In this document: positions 43,926 to 55,490 of the stretch, piece by piece | Layout: each line of letters opens with the position of its first letter | Numbering within the stretch: position 1 is the first letter of the stretch | Source: Brachypterus glaber | Lineage: Eukaryota > Arthropoda > Insecta > Coleoptera > Kateretidae | Assembly (NCBI GenBank): GCA_958510825.1 | Contig: OY294048.1 | Coordinates: 30,531,026-30,595,025, forward strand | Length of the DNA stretch: 64,000 nucleotides | Reading direction: 5' to 3' | The notes under the pieces: model-generated | The model's input: only the letters and a program-made list of their open reading frames with translations | The model's database searches: none | What the model was told of the DNA's origin: nothing | Translations under genes and position numbers: made by a program

Positions 43926-43984
43926 AAAAGATAATAAATAGTAACGCTTCTGAAAGAAAATGAGGTTTGGACTTTTTTTCCACA

Positions 43985-44445
43985 GTTTTCTGTTTTGCGC
44001 TGGTACCCACCATAACTGTTTGTTTTTGGGGTTATTACTTTCAAAATTGGTAGAATTATTCTTATAATAAAAGTAATTTTTCCTAAAAAAGTTACATTAA
44101 TCGGAATTATCTTTCAGCTTTTTTCGATTTTTTTAAAAGTTTAACCCCCATAACTTTTTTGCTTTTGGGGGGATTATTTTTAAAAACAATAAGAATCTGC
44201 CCCTCGCAGAACTTCATTTTTCCTGAAAATTTCAAGTCGATGGGATTATTCGTTCTTGAGTTATCGTGTTCACAAAATTAGTAACAACAGACGGACAGAC
44301 GGATATTTAAAAAAAAAGTTTCTTATTTTTTCATGAAACAAATTCATATCCAAGAATTTTTTGTCTAGGACGATTTTTGTTTTTTTTTTTTTTAATTCGA
44401 AACTACCATATAATAATAATATTATTATAGTTAGGAAGAAGGTTA
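43985..44445 (+). repeat. Dispersed non-coding repeat, copy d
   Basis: The best match to copy c, from CTGTTTTGCGCTGGTACCCA to GAAACTACCATATAATA and GTTAGGAAGAAGGTTATA. It contains AAGTCGATGGGATTATTCG and ACAGACGGACAGACGG. Its end shows the unoccupied site corresponding to the BEL insertion. Confidence 0.75.
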
Positions 44446-44523
44446 TAGCCTTTAAATAATTAAAATTCAATTAATTAAAACTTATCATAAACCACGATTA
44501 CCTTTGAAATTCACCAGAAATTA

Positions 44524-45145
44524 CATATCGTCTTGTAAATTTCAGGACGTCGTATCTCAAAAAAGACAACTTTACAGGAATGAGAAATAACTCTTTTTCG
44601 CATTATTCATAGGTTGAAAATGTACTTTTCTAATATAAACTTAATACATTTTTAATGATTAACTTACCTTAAGTCATTTTATTGTGTATAAAATAAATAA
44701 ATACAAATAAAAACCTAATGTTTATAGATACGACATTTTGATGCTCAAAATTAATATTTTTTTTTTAAGATACGATCTTTGAAGCATTATTAGCGGAACG
44801 CACCTCTTGCATCGCATGCGCAGTGTTATTCAAACTGTCATTTTGCCAAGGTTGATTCAAAGACAGATCAGCTGATCGGTGGATTCATAGAACAAAATAT
44901 ATATGCAAAAGGTGCGTTCCAAGTCAGTTAACTAGATTTAAGAGATACGAGGTTTTAAAATTTATTAATCTGTAATCATCTAAGATACGACGTTACTATT
45001 TTGCTTATATTTTTGTTATTAAAAAAAAAATAACAGGTGAAACTTATTTTTTAGATGTAAATTAATAATATAAAGCGTTTAAATCCAAAATCTCAAAATC
45101 GAAAAAAATTGAGATACGACGTCCTGAAATTTACAAGACGATATG
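44524..45145. mobile_element. 622-bp element with 37-bp terminal inverted repeats and GATACGA motifs
   Basis: The left end CATATCGTCTTGTAAATTTC with GGACGTCGTATCTCAA is mirrored exactly at the right end. Inside, GATACGA or its complement recurs (near 44551, 44726, 44769, 44943, 44985 and 45113). The terminal sequence also resembles an internal segment of the 971-bp foldback element (near 11774 and 12370). No ORF. Target duplication not evident. Confidence 0.8.
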
Positions 45146-45679
45146 CACTATTTCTTCTTCTTTAAAGGAGGAAAAGTTGTTCATGACTAGTCATGAACGA
45201 CTACTAAAGAATAAAAATTATTAGCTTGTATAGAAACTAAACTATTTTGCTGATATTACATTTTTTTACATTTTTATCAAAAACAAAGCTCCTTTCTGAC
45301 ATAACTACACATGTTGTTTAATGCAGAATACGCCGAATCTTGGGGGAAACAGATTTATTTTAATGCTGTTTTATCCTTAGGGAGAAAATATTTGAAAGAT
45401 GGACAAGAATAATGCAATTTTTGATTGAGTTATATTACGGATATAAGGGTATAAAAAAGATGCTTTTAACACTTTTACAGATTTCTTTATCTGATAAGTT
45501 ATAAAATTTCTTTATCTGATAAATTATAAAATGAAATGATAATTATCGTTTCATTTAATTTAATTATAATTATTATTTCATAGGTCTTAAAGTTAAATTT
45601 AATTTTTTGTGATAAATAAAATTTATTTATCGCAATAATCATAATTGTTACCATAACTAATTCATCATCAAGTCATGAG
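45146..45679. other. Non-coding sequence
   Basis: AT-rich; short palindromes such as CATGACTAGTCATG near 45182 and a duplicated TTTCTTTATCTGATAARTTA (45481 and 45507). No gene. Confidence 0.4.
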
Positions 45680-46000
45680 TAGTAGTAGTAGTAGTAAATT
45701 TTTGGGTTGGCCAAAGCCGGACAACTAGGCAATTTCTGGCCCTTTTTGTCACCCCGGCAATCCCAGCCATTTACTAATTTGAGTCCTCCTTGAACCTGCC
45801 CGTCCTTTCAATAAAGATCAGGATATTGGCCCAGGGGAGATCTCTTGGTTGAGTCTTTGGGTTTCAAAGACTTGCAACCTGATCCTGTCGTATCTGACAC
45901 ACTCGGCTAAGTAATGAGAGGATGTTTCATCCTCTCCGCACTCTAGGCATACTGGACTCTCTAGAATCCGCATTGTTGCCATCAAGTCATAAAGAAATAC
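45680..46000 (-). pseudogene. Non-LTR retrotransposon C-terminal fragment with (TAC)n tail
   Basis: On the minus strand the start of the fragment reads ESPVCLECGEDETSSHYLAE followed by CVRYDRIRLQVFE, the CxxC...H...C cluster found at the C-terminus of LINE ORF2 proteins. The frame then meets a stop, and a non-coding 3' region follows. It ends in a (TAC)n simple repeat (plus strand AGTAGTAGT at 45680-45698), which looks like the 3' tail of the insertion. Different family from the 3739 and 50025 copies. 5'-truncated. Confidence 0.75.
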
Positions 46001-46127
46001 AATACTTTGCGTTCCATTATACTCTACATTAGAGAGTACTTAAAGTTAAAGTAAAAATTATTTAAAACACAATTAATAAGTAAAGTTAATAAAAAAAATA
46101 AAAAAACAAAAAAAAAAAACAGTTTTC

Positions 46128-46215
46128 GTGGATGGGATTTGAACAGGGAGCTGCTACGTGAAAACCGAGCAACATACGTCTGCGCTAATGATTCTATACT
46201 GGGCAGCCCAAGGCT
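46128..46215 (-). repeat. tRNA-like segment, possible SINE head
   Basis: The minus strand contains CTGTTCAAATCCC, a good box B, preceded at a tRNA-like distance by TTAGCGCAGACG, a weaker box A. A run of T follows. No complete cloverleaf is evident. It could be a decayed tRNA or the 5' part of a SINE. Confidence 0.4.
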
Positions 46216-46529
46216 AGTGAGATTTCTAACCTGGGAGCCCCCTAAGTATTTAATTTTTTCCCTCCCAAAAATTTATGATGAATAAAAGAAAAGGTCCTCA
46301 CCCCACAAAACAAAAAAAAGATTTGTCCCTGAGAGTTTTTACCAAAGAAAGAAAACCACCCCTCCCAAATTTGTCCCTGGCCAAAAATAGAAAACCCAAA
46401 AAAACATCACCCGGGGTCGGTGTAAGATTTTTCTCACTATATCACCTGTCCAGTCCTACACTGATGTTATATGTTATTATGGTTAAAGTTTAGTACAGTA
46501 TATATAATAATAATAGTATTTTAACGTCA

Positions 46530-46930
46530 AGTGCCCCTATAACTTTTTTGTTTTTGAATGGATTTTTTTTTAAGTTATAAAGGTAATTTTTCCTGAAAAA
46601 ATACATCGCTTAAACTTTCTTCAGCTTTTTTCGATTGTTTTAAAAGTCTAACCCTCCATAACTTTTTTGGTTTTGGGGTATTATTTTCAAAAACAATAGA
46701 AATCTTCCTTTCTTGAAAATTTAGAATCAATCGAATAACTGAATCGCCTATTTCCAAAACCGGGTACGTCCTATGGATTTAGACTACTCAATTCATTATT
46801 AGGTTTTTGTGCTTTTAAAAAACATGGTATTGGACGGACAGATGGACACTTTCAATGTTTCTTGATTTTTCATGAAACACATTTGAATCCAATAATGTTT
46901 TGTCTAGGAAGTTTGTCAAAAAATAAAAAC
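46530..46930 (+). repeat. Dispersed non-coding repeat, copy e
   Basis: TTTTTCCTGAAAAAATAC, CTTCAGCTTTTTTCGAT, ACCCTCCATAACTTTTTTGG, GGACGGACAGATGGACA and TTTTCATGAAACACATTTGA are shared with the other copies in the same order. The C-rich stretch 46230-46500 before it is not coding. Confidence 0.65.
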
Positions 46931-47153
46931 TAGGCTCTCATACGCGTTAACGGGAAGTATAATAATCATAATGCATAATTCTTCTGGGCCCCAAGACCAT
47001 AAAATAAAATATTAGCAAGTAAATAAATAAGAGTTCTTTAAGCTATTTATTACAAAGGACAATCTTAAACTTGCTACCATTCAAAGTCTCCAGACTAGGA
47101 GAGGTATGAGTAGTTGTCTACATCTAGCAATAGATGGCGCACAAGTCCACATC

Positions 47154-47325
47154 AATCTAATGACTATATTGCTTTTGCGAATAAAGTCTAAAATAGTTTT
47201 CTTAATCAGCATGCAGAGTTGACTTGGTACTGAACAGGGCCAGCAGCCCGAAACTGTCTACCAATATCACTCTGTACGATGATTAAAAAATAGATTAATG
47301 GAATAATAAATTTATATTTATTACA
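47154..47325 (+). mobile_element. Hammerhead-bearing repeat, copy 1
   Basis: TCTAATGACTATATTGCTTT to GGAATAATAAATTTATAT matches 59764-59930 throughout. It lacks the left inverted arm found in copy 2. A (GTAAC) microsatellite follows near 47384-47404. Confidence 0.75.
47211..47277 (+). ncRNA. Degenerate hammerhead ribozyme copy
   Basis: Same fold as 59820-59892: outer stem TGCAGAGT/ACTCTGTA, inner stem TTGGTA/TACCAA, stem II GGGC/GCCC and GAAA are all kept. However, the core reads CTGAACA, with C at the position that is G in CUGANGA, and stem III is reduced to GAAACTGTC. It is probably inactive. Confidence 0.6.
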
Positions 47326-47549
47326 AAGTACCTCATTTTTGAATATTTTTAATATAAATAATTTCCAGAATTTAATGTATTTTGTAACGTAACGTAACGT
47401 AACGTTGAGCAGCCCAACTGCTAAAATTACGCATTTGTAGTGGGGATAATTAAAGTGTATTGTTTCCTGAAATATGCTTGCGAGTCAGTCAAAAGTATAG
47501 CGTTAAAATGAAAAAAAAAATTCTTAAATTATATTAAAAATTATTTATA

Positions 47550-48268
47550 CAGTGCGTCCAAAAGTCACCCTCCCCCCTTTTAACTTTTGAACGAGTTGAG
47601 ATATCGACTTCAAATTTAGAACTCTTAACTAAGACAACTTAAACTATCTTTTAGCATACCTATATTCCATATTTTCAGCTCTTAAAATGTGGGCAGGGGG
47701 GCATGGGGGGACATTTTTTTAAATGGAATGGGTCGTGTGATACATCATTTTAAAGCATATGAAATTCTCTATTTAAACTAATATTTTTAAATTTTTTAAA
47801 AATGTTTTTTAAGGTTTTGATTTTTCAATTTTTTGTGCTAAAATATTCGATTTTTTAAGTTCTTTTTTATAAATTTTTATTTATGTCAACTAAAATTAGT
47901 TTAAAAGTATAATTAACATTTTTTTATGATGAAATTAGTCATTTTTAAAAAATTATTTGTTTTTTTTTAGAGGAATTTTGACATTAATACCCATTTTCAA
48001 CCCCATTTTAAACCCAAATATATTTTTTTTATTTAAAAATATGGAGTTAAATGGAGAATTTTATAAGCTTTAAAATTATGTATTACACGACCCACCTTTC
48101 CATTTAAAAAAAGGGCCTCCATGTCCCCCTGCCCACATTTTAAGAGTTGAAAGTATTAAATATATGCTAAAAGATAGTTTAAGTTGTCTTATTTAAAAGT
48201 TCCAAATTTGAAGTCGATATCTCAACTGGTTCAAAAGTTAAGGGGGGGGTGACTTTTGGACCGCTCTG
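47550..48268. mobile_element. 719-bp foldback element with CAGTGCGTCC ends
   Basis: The left arm (CAGTGCGTCCAAAAGTCACC, then GAGATATCGACTTCAAATTT) is mirrored by the right arm (AAGTCGATATCTCAACTGG, then GGTGACTTTTGGACCGCTCTG). The arms are about 260 bp. Flanks are TATA on both sides, so a TA or TATA duplication is likely. A partial relative is at 61350-61520. No ORF. Confidence 0.85.
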
Positions 48269-49186
48269 TATAAAGTAACTTTCGTTACCAGTTAAAGTTA
48301 AAGTTTAAAAGGGGTAAACCTATCAGTTGAGGTGAGCACTTTAAGAATTGTTGGACAATACTTGTATCTGTGCCTTAAAAATATATAAGCCGTTTTCTCT
48401 GGAAGAACTTAATAGGACTAACCCCCTTGGCATGGTGGCACTCAAAGGGTTAAAACGCAACAATTTAGTTAATTATTACAGCAATAAAAATTTCGAATTT
48501 TGAATTGATTGAAGGGTTGTTATGTCTAACATGTTCTCTTATCTACTGTATAATAAAACAATATTTAGACTCTAAATTTTAGAGTTTATAACTCCTTTTT
48601 TAGGGTTTATAATTTCTTCTATTTATAATTATAATTAAATCTAAGGACAACATATTTTAATTTAAATCAATGGTATGCAAATAAATAGCTTTTTTGCTGT
48701 TTTCTCGAAAATACTTATTTAGACAAACTTTTAAAAACCTTTTAAAACATTACGATTCAATTATTACAGTAACAACGCAGTGATATGACATCAAAATCAT
48801 TCAAATCCTGATTCATATTTTCTATTATGGTTGTAGATAAAATTTCTTTATTGCTAACTGAAATTTATTTCAAATCAGAAATAACTTTCATACAAGGATA
48901 CTTAGAAGTTCTTCAACAGTAAATAACAATAAAAGTATTTTAATAATTCCTCCTTTAGAATATTGACTTCAAAATTGTTTTCAATATAAACGGTAAACTT
49001 CTATTAAAGGAAAACAAATAATGCATAAATGATTAAAGAATGATAAAACCTCGGATACAACTTTTTTATTAAGCTCCCAAATCTAAGTTTATATTCGAAA
49101 ATCCTGGAACAAAATTATTTGATGCAAATAAAATATTTACTATCAGAATTTAAGTATATTACAAGTTGTAAAAATAATATAATACA
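48269..49186. other. Non-coding sequence
   Basis: AT-rich with no ORF or repeat that I recognise. Confidence 0.4.
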
Positions 49187-49445
49187 CTACAGGTTTTTAG
49201 CGTTTTCGTTTTTTTTTAGTCATGCACTAAGAACATTTTGGATAAAAATTAAAAAAATCTATCATGCGCTTTTTTAATTTATTTTTTTACTTTTTCTACA
49301 TACAAATTCGGAAAACCTATGCCGGCATTGTTCCGGATCCAAGAAAATAGGACTTTTAGTAGTAATAGTTCGTTTAAAAGCTCTTTTTATGCTGATTATG
49401 ATGGTGTTAAATTTAAAAAATCAAATTTTAGTTAGATGATTTTTT
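49187..49445 (+). mobile_element. Half copy of the TTTTTAGCGTTTT foldback family
   Basis: CACTACAGGTTTTTAGCGTTT, a GCGCTTTTTTAATTT stretch and CCAAGAAAATAGGA correspond to the left arm of the complete element at 57217-58014. The right arm is missing; another hairpin follows. Confidence 0.65.
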
Positions 49446-49461
49446 CCCGTAGTATAATATT

Positions 49462-49622
49462 GTAGGTTAGGTTTTTGGGTATCGGGGGGTATTCAATCAA
49501 AAAACTTCTTTTCTCTAAATTTCGAAAACGATAGAAAGGTCTATCAAAACGTCACAATTTAGAGAAAAGAAATTTTTTAATTGAATACCCCCCGATACCC
49601 CAAAAAACTTACCTACAAAAAT
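49462..49622. repeat. Inverted repeat with arms of about 60 bp
   Basis: GGTATCGGGGGGTATTCAAT and a CTTTTCTCTAAATT block are mirrored by AATTTAGAGAAAAG and ATTGAATACCCCCCGATACC. The outer TGTAGGTTAGGTTTTTGG is mirrored with small differences. The loop is about 35 nt. Possibly a MITE. Confidence 0.8.
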
Positions 49623-50024
49623 CTAATTTTCTCAAAAATTTTGAATTTGTACAGTGCGTAAATTAGGTCTGGGATCACCCGATTAACTTTTCAGTTACAG
49701 TGAAAAAAAAAACAGGGACAGGTTGTCTTTTATTTTAAATTATGCAAATTTTGGTTTAAAAATTTTCACCCCTCCCATCCAAACTTTTTTTTTCAGAGCA
49801 AACTACCCTTTGTTTCATATTGTTGAAATTTTTAGAAGCTTTCTAACGGTGTATGGTAAAGCCTAATTTGGTAAAGGGCATGTTTTAGTTTTTTATAAGC
49901 AAATGTGAAGGATAATTTTAGGTTACAATAATTGATTGTTAATAAATCTTCAGACTGATGTCCTTTCGCTGTTTGACAGTGAGCTAGGGGCAGTATAGTC
50001 CAGTCAAATCATAAATGTAAATTG

Positions 50025-50510
50025 CAATACAATACAATATAAGTGGGGTTGTGAGGCATGGTACTGCCTTTCAAATCACTGCGACCAATGAAATCTATTG
50101 TGAATCCCCTTTGCAATTTAGTCCACATCAAACTTTAGGCTTTCAAAGAAGCCTGAGAGTTTTTTGGGGGCTACTTGGGATATATCTGCAGGTCTTGGGT
50201 ACCTGTTCTAGATATTGTAGCCTTTTGCGAGCAATGGCTTCGCAGAAGCACATAATGTGTTCGGCCGTTTCTGGTGCTTCTGAGCATAGACGGCAAATGT
50301 CGATTTCCGACTTTCCCATGATATCTTAACGGGCAGTGTCCGGTTAACAGCCCTGTATAGGTCTTTAGGTCCACCTTGCTGAGATCAAGTAATTTTCTTG
50401 TTCGTTTAGGTTCATATTTTATGAATATTTTGGCCTGTCTTAAGTTTTGGTCTTTCCAATATCGAGTTTTGATTTTGGTTTCCCATCTCTTAATTGCCTC
50501 TACCTTAAAT
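50025..50510 (-). pseudogene. Non-LTR retrotransposon 3' end, second copy, 5'-truncated
   Basis: Strongly similar to 3748-4160 and extends further into the 3' region, with a CAATACAATACAATA tail near 50020-50040. On the minus strand it encodes TRYWKDQNLRQAKIFIKYEP and LLTGHCPLRYH. It has an 11-bp deletion after TTTCCCAT (near 50319) and another near 50205 relative to the first copy. It stops near 50510, where the first copy continues into RNase H. Typical 5'-truncated LINE insertion. Confidence 0.85.
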
Positions 50511-52350
50511 TGCAATAAATGTACTAATAATATTTTAAAGGGTAGTAGTGGATGGTAACAGAACACTCCTGTTAGTTTTTAACCGGGTGATTTGCCTAAG
50601 GGGTGTCTGCTATCTTAAATTTTAGGTGTGTTGCTTGTGTTGCTATTTATTCTGTAAAGCCCCGTAAACTACTAAAAATAAATATATAAATCGGTTAATT
50701 AAATTCGGAGATAATTGACTTTGAATTTGTTTAAAAAATTTGGCTCTTCCACTTTAAATTTTGAGTTTACAAATCGTTTCCAGCAAAATTTACTTTTAAT
50801 TTGCATGCAGTTAACTGACAACCAAAATCAACAATAGCAATTGCAAATAAAATGAAAGCATTTAAAATAAATTTGCGAACCTGAGGTAATATTTCACTAA
50901 AATGTTAAATAAACAACACCGATAAATATCCAGATTCCAGTTGGTAATAACTGCCACTGTTATATTGTGGTAAAGGGGGCAGTAACTTACACATTTCATT
51001 CACTTTAATTGTTACACACCTATATCTTTTTTGTTTGTGTTTATTTTTTATTGTTATGAATATTTTTTTAAATAATGTTTTCTAAATTAATCGCAGTTTT
51101 CATTCTTTTTTTTATAATTTTATGAAAATTTGCGCCCCCTATAACAATTTTTTTTATTTTTCAAGAGATTTTTCTCTAAAATAATAGCATTCTTACTCTC
51201 ATAAAAACTTGATTTCATATTGATCGGCATTCCGTTCTTGAGTTATAAGGATAGACGGGTAAATTTTTAAAAGTTTGTTTTAAAAAAAAATATTTTTCCT
51301 TAAAAGTTTTAAATCTTGGGTAATTTCTGAAAATTAAAAAACCGCTGTTTAAGCTCAAGCAGGGAAAAGAATAATAATATAAAATATTATTATGTTGTTG
51401 GCGAAAAAATTGTCCTTTGAAATAGGAGAAAATTAAATATAAAAGTTATGAAATACATTCTTTACCATTAAAAGCCCTCTCTAATAATGTTGATAAAAGA
51501 ATTATAAATATTTCCTGGATCTTTTCAACAACTGCCAATCTTTATTTTGGGTCTTAAAATTTACTTGGTTTAATTTATATGTATTCTAATTCCAGATAAT
51601 CGTATAGTTAACATTTTATGAACTGGCCTCGCGCTGGAATATTTGGAATGCAAGGTCGCCTATAGAATACACTCAAAATTTTACCTCTTCTCTTCCCCGC
51701 GCCTCACATTCCAGGTGCCAGTAAAATGCAGACATTAATAGGTATACTATAGTATACACTCCTATAGGAGAAAATTAAAGCTTTTCTTTTATAATTCGGA
51801 AATTTTCCAATAACAAATGAGACAGGGAGTATAACATAAACTGTTTTCTTCAAGCATTATAAAATATAGGACCACGTACATTTCTTATGGGAATTGGCCC
51901 CCGTTGGTAAAATTTAAATAATATTTATAAATATGTTTGAATTTTCAACTGACACAAAAAGTGTTTTTAGGGGCACAACAAGTCTTATAGTTTTTGTGCT
52001 AGAACCTAACAAATATAGCATTAAACAGACCTATCTTTTGATATAACTTGAGAACGATTCAAGCCATTTGAATGAAACTTGAGCTGAATTAGAATAATTA
52101 GAATATCTTTATGTTAAAATTACAAAAACTTTTTAAATTAAATATAAAGTTAGGACGCCACTGATTAAATCATCTAAAGTACCCAATATTATACAAAATT
52201 TTGAACCCTCATAAAAGTCAGTGGCATTCCTGCAATTCTGTGAAAATGATTAAACAAAAAGTATATTTCTTTTTTTTCCGAAGCCACTGGCTTCTAAAAT
52301 TAAGATATATATACTCCTGCTGGAAAAAGGCCTATATTCGGTTATAGTTT
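50511..52350. other. Non-coding sequence
   Basis: No gene recognised. A diverged copy of the dispersed repeat (CCCCCTATAACA to GTTCTTGAGTTATAAGGATAG) lies near 51130-51270. A slightly GC-richer patch of unknown nature lies near 51620-51740. Confidence 0.4.
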
Positions 52351-52827
52351 AGGGAGCGTTAAAGTATTACGTAACGCGCTAGGGGGGGGTCTCGAAAACG
52401 TTACGCCGCGTTACAGAGGGGGGGGGGTGTCAGTAAAAATGTTTATTTGTTAACGTTTTTAACAATGATCTAGGCTTAAAGTGACGGATTCCTTGAAAAT
52501 TTTATTTCACACGGCGTGGTTAACAGTTAACTAAATCCTCTAAACAAAAACAATTAGAGATGGAAAACTATAGCCAATAACCGGTTTTCGGTTAACCGGT
52601 TTCGGAAATTACATCAGACCGGTTTTGGGTTAAAACACGGAAGCAATAACCTGTTAAAAACCGGTTAAAACCATAAAGCAAAATTTCCTTTCATTTATTT
52701 TTACTTTTTGTAAAATGTTACCTAACAAATAGGGGGGAGGGGGTATCGAAAATGTTACGCCGCATTACATGGGGGGTGAGGTCAAAAATGGCCAAATTTT
52801 GCGTTACGTAATACTTGAACGATCCCT
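52351..52827. mobile_element. MITE with GTATTACGTAAC ends and an inserted hAT-like fragment
   Basis: Left GGGAGCGTTAAAGTATTACG and right CGTAATACTTGAACGATCCC are near-complements. Inside, a GTTACGCCGC-G-TTACA block occurs twice in direct orientation next to G-runs. A segment near 52555-52670 starts TAGAGATGG and holds repeated AACCGGTT, resembling the end of a hAT element. Confidence 0.75.
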
Positions 52828-53278
52828 TACGAGATATAAACGATTTTAGTCAAAATTAGCCTTTTTTTTTAGATACACGATAATTCCACAAAAAAAAATC
52901 ATGAATTTATTACCGATCCCCCCAATTAAATTAAAGTAAAATAGAAAACTTTTATTCTGTATACGTTTTAGTGGACTTATAGCCTATATAAAATGCCTTT
53001 TATAATATTACTTCCTGCCTAAAAAAAGGCGGACTTGTCAAAGAATTATTTCTACAATAACTTTTAATTTTTAAAGGGAATCACCGTTTTTTTCTGGAAT
53101 ATTTTGATTTAACATTACTGTGAAACTTGAATTTGACAGATAATATATTTTTTTTTAATTATTTTTATGTTTTAAAGTCCAAAAAGCTCATATAATTATA
53201 TATTAATTTCTTGCGAATAATTATTAGAAAAAAATACAAATTTAAATTTTCAGTCGAAACTGAAGTTTTATTATTATA

Positions 53279-53500
53279 CTATTCAGAGCGCAAGCGCTAA
53301 AATAGTATTATACGGTAGTTTCGAATTTCCCAAAATCGCGAAAAAACGTCCTAGAAAAAAAATATTATTGGATACAAATGTGTTTCATTCAAATGTATGT
53401 CTGTCCGTCTGATGTCACATTTTCTGTAGACAATATAACTCAAGAACAAATAACCTGATCGATTTTTTTATGAAAAATCAAGTTCTATAAGGGGACATTT
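53279..53500 (-). repeat. Dispersed non-coding repeat, copy f (reversed)
   Basis: ACTATTCAGAGCGCAAGCGCT begins a terminal hairpin, followed by TACGGTAGTTTCGAATTTCC and a TGTCTGTCCGTCTGATG run. It is cut off near 53500 in poly-A/T sequence. Confidence 0.7.
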
Positions 53501-53792
53501 TTTTATTTTTTTTTTCAAAAATGTTTCCTTTTTTGCAAAAACAAAATAAAAAAAATGTAAGTTTTTGGTTAATTTTTTTTTTTTGAAAAAAAAATTTCAG
53601 GTATTTAGGAAAATACAATATACCATCATTTACCGTGAATAGTATATAATAGCATGACATATCTTTACAGCTTGTTCTAAATATTTTACTGGTTGTCAGG
53701 GTAAACTAATTTTTTTATACCCACTCTAGGTTTATTATTTTATACATTTTATTGGTTGTGAGGATAAATTAGCACTGACAACGGTTTATAAC

Positions 53793-54298
53793 ACCGGGTG
53801 TTTTTTTAACCTGAATTTTCAAGCTTTGTTTTTCTAAATGGAAACATATATTTTTTACTGTTATTATATTTAATTCTCCACAAAAAAATAAAAAAAGAAT
53901 TGTAAAAAAACTTATTTTTGTCGGACTTGTAGTTGCAGAGATAACACAGACACACAAAATTAACAAAGTTGGATATTCGACGGACTCGACTAGTCAATTT
54001 CTATGTATTTTGAGCCGCTGAATCCAAATCTGAGGTCGTATTTTTAAGTTGACTAACATTCTTAACAAAACCTCAAAAAATATACTTTTCGCAATGATAA
54101 CATAACTGTAAATATGTAAATATATATTTATATTAAAAAAAAAAACAAAGTTGACCTTGAAATCCTAATTATCCGTAAAAAATAAATACGCCATTTTGTT
54201 TCCCCCATTAAAATAAACAACTATTGTGGGACATTTTTTTTCTAAAATGGATAGTATTATAGATATTTGAAAGTTTCAGTTAAAAAAAAACACCCGGT
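53793..54298. mobile_element. Element with ACCGGGTGTTTTTTTAAC terminal repeats, about 505 bp
   Basis: Left ACCGGGTGTTTTTTTAACC and right GTTAAAAAAAAACACCCGGT are inverted, with TA-type flanks. It contains a segment near 53976-54030 (GACTAGTCAATTTCTATG and GCCGCTGAATCCAAATC) related to the 15.8-kb MITE. No ORF. Confidence 0.65.
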
Positions 54299-54738
54299 AT
54301 ACCAGCTAGCGCCTAATAAGGCAGTAGAAAAAAGTTATTTATTTTAAAATAGTAATATTCCATTTTACCATAACGATTTACTTACAATTACGTAAATGCC
54401 TCATAAAATATTTGTTTAATTAGAGGAAAACAATGCAGAAATTGAGGAAAAACGAAACAAAAATAATGCTCACTTGATGGATAGGAACAACATCCTATTA
54501 ATTTTCGCGTCACTAATGGACAATTGGTTGACGTGATCTAATGCGGCATGACAAATGGATTGAATGTTACAAAAAGAAACCAAATATATTGTAAAATTGT
54601 GTTTCAGGACGAATTACAAAGTTTTTTTAAAGCAAAACGACAAAAAATAGTTATTTCGTTACGTTTTACTTTACCTTAGAGCCATAAGAAAGTTCTACAT
54701 TTAGAAAATATATATCTCTTTTTTTTAATTTTATATCA

Positions 54739-54966
54739 TCGCCTAAAGTGCGAAAGGTCGTTTTTCACTTTGACACTTTGTTTTGTTTTTGTGCTAAATT
54801 ATGAAATTTTAATAAAATGCCACAATTCAGTAGGGTCCCTGAATAGATTGGACATGAGACTTTACACTGTGTAAATTGTGAAGTTTAATCCCATTTTATT
54901 TAGGTTTCCCACAATTTAGAACACAAAAGTAAAATGATGACATACGACCTTTTGCACCTTGAGCGA
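54739..54966. mobile_element. Foldback MITE of 228 bp
   Basis: TCGCCTAAAGTGCGAAAGGTCG is mirrored by CGACCTTTTGCACCTTGAGCGA with mismatches, and inner TTTGTGCTAAATTATG has a mirrored partner. No ORF. Confidence 0.65.
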
Positions 54967-55261
54967 CTATATGTAAAAAAGCTGATTTCTACTAAAAGAT
55001 TTTATTCAGGTTGTCCCATTAGCTTTCCTGCAGGCATTATCTTGAAAACTGTAAGATATATCAAAAATATAAAAAGTAAATCTATTAGATATTAGATATT
55101 AGATTAACTTTAAAATCTCAAATAGCAATATGGGTCAATGGACGCATTTTATAAAGGGTATTTTTATTTTAATTAAAATTAATTTTTAATTTTTAAAATA
55201 GGATAAGCTGTTCGGGAAAAATCCATTAAAATAGTTTTAAAAAAATAAAAAAGTAATATTA

Positions 55262-55292
55262 AAAAAAATATATATATATATATATATATTTG
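55262..55292 (+). repeat. (AT)n microsatellite
   Basis: About 14 AT dinucleotides in a row within A-rich sequence. Confidence 0.9.
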
Positions 55293-55329
55293 AAAGATAA
55301 AGTTAACTTAATTGTATTTTTGGCCAAAT

Positions 55330-55490
55330 TCTAATATACACTACATAAAAAATCTAGTGGCGTTAGGTCAGGAGAGCTTGGTGGCCAAGAAATTATTCCC
55401 CTGTTTTCAATCTATTTTTTTTGGAAAATTACTATTTAAGTGTTGAATGATGAAATTAATACCATGAGGGGAAGCGCCGTCTTACTGCCA
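55330..55490 (-). pseudogene. Tc1/mariner-like DDE transposase remnant
   Basis: The minus strand encodes NRGIISWPPSSPDLTPLDF (about 55345-55405), the motif around a catalytic Asp in the DDE_3-type transposases of insects. Upstream, in another frame, Q-stop-DGASPHG (about 55465-55488) resembles the QQDGAPPH motif that carries the preceding Asp, then FIIQHLNSNFP. At least one frame change and two stops are visible, so it is a fragment. No ends are recognised. Flanks 54967-55329 and 55491-55927 show no gene. Confidence 0.8.

Noticed and set aside
46275..46493. 72-codon Lys/Pro-rich ORF
   Set aside because: It arises from low-complexity A- and C-rich sequence; no family likeness.
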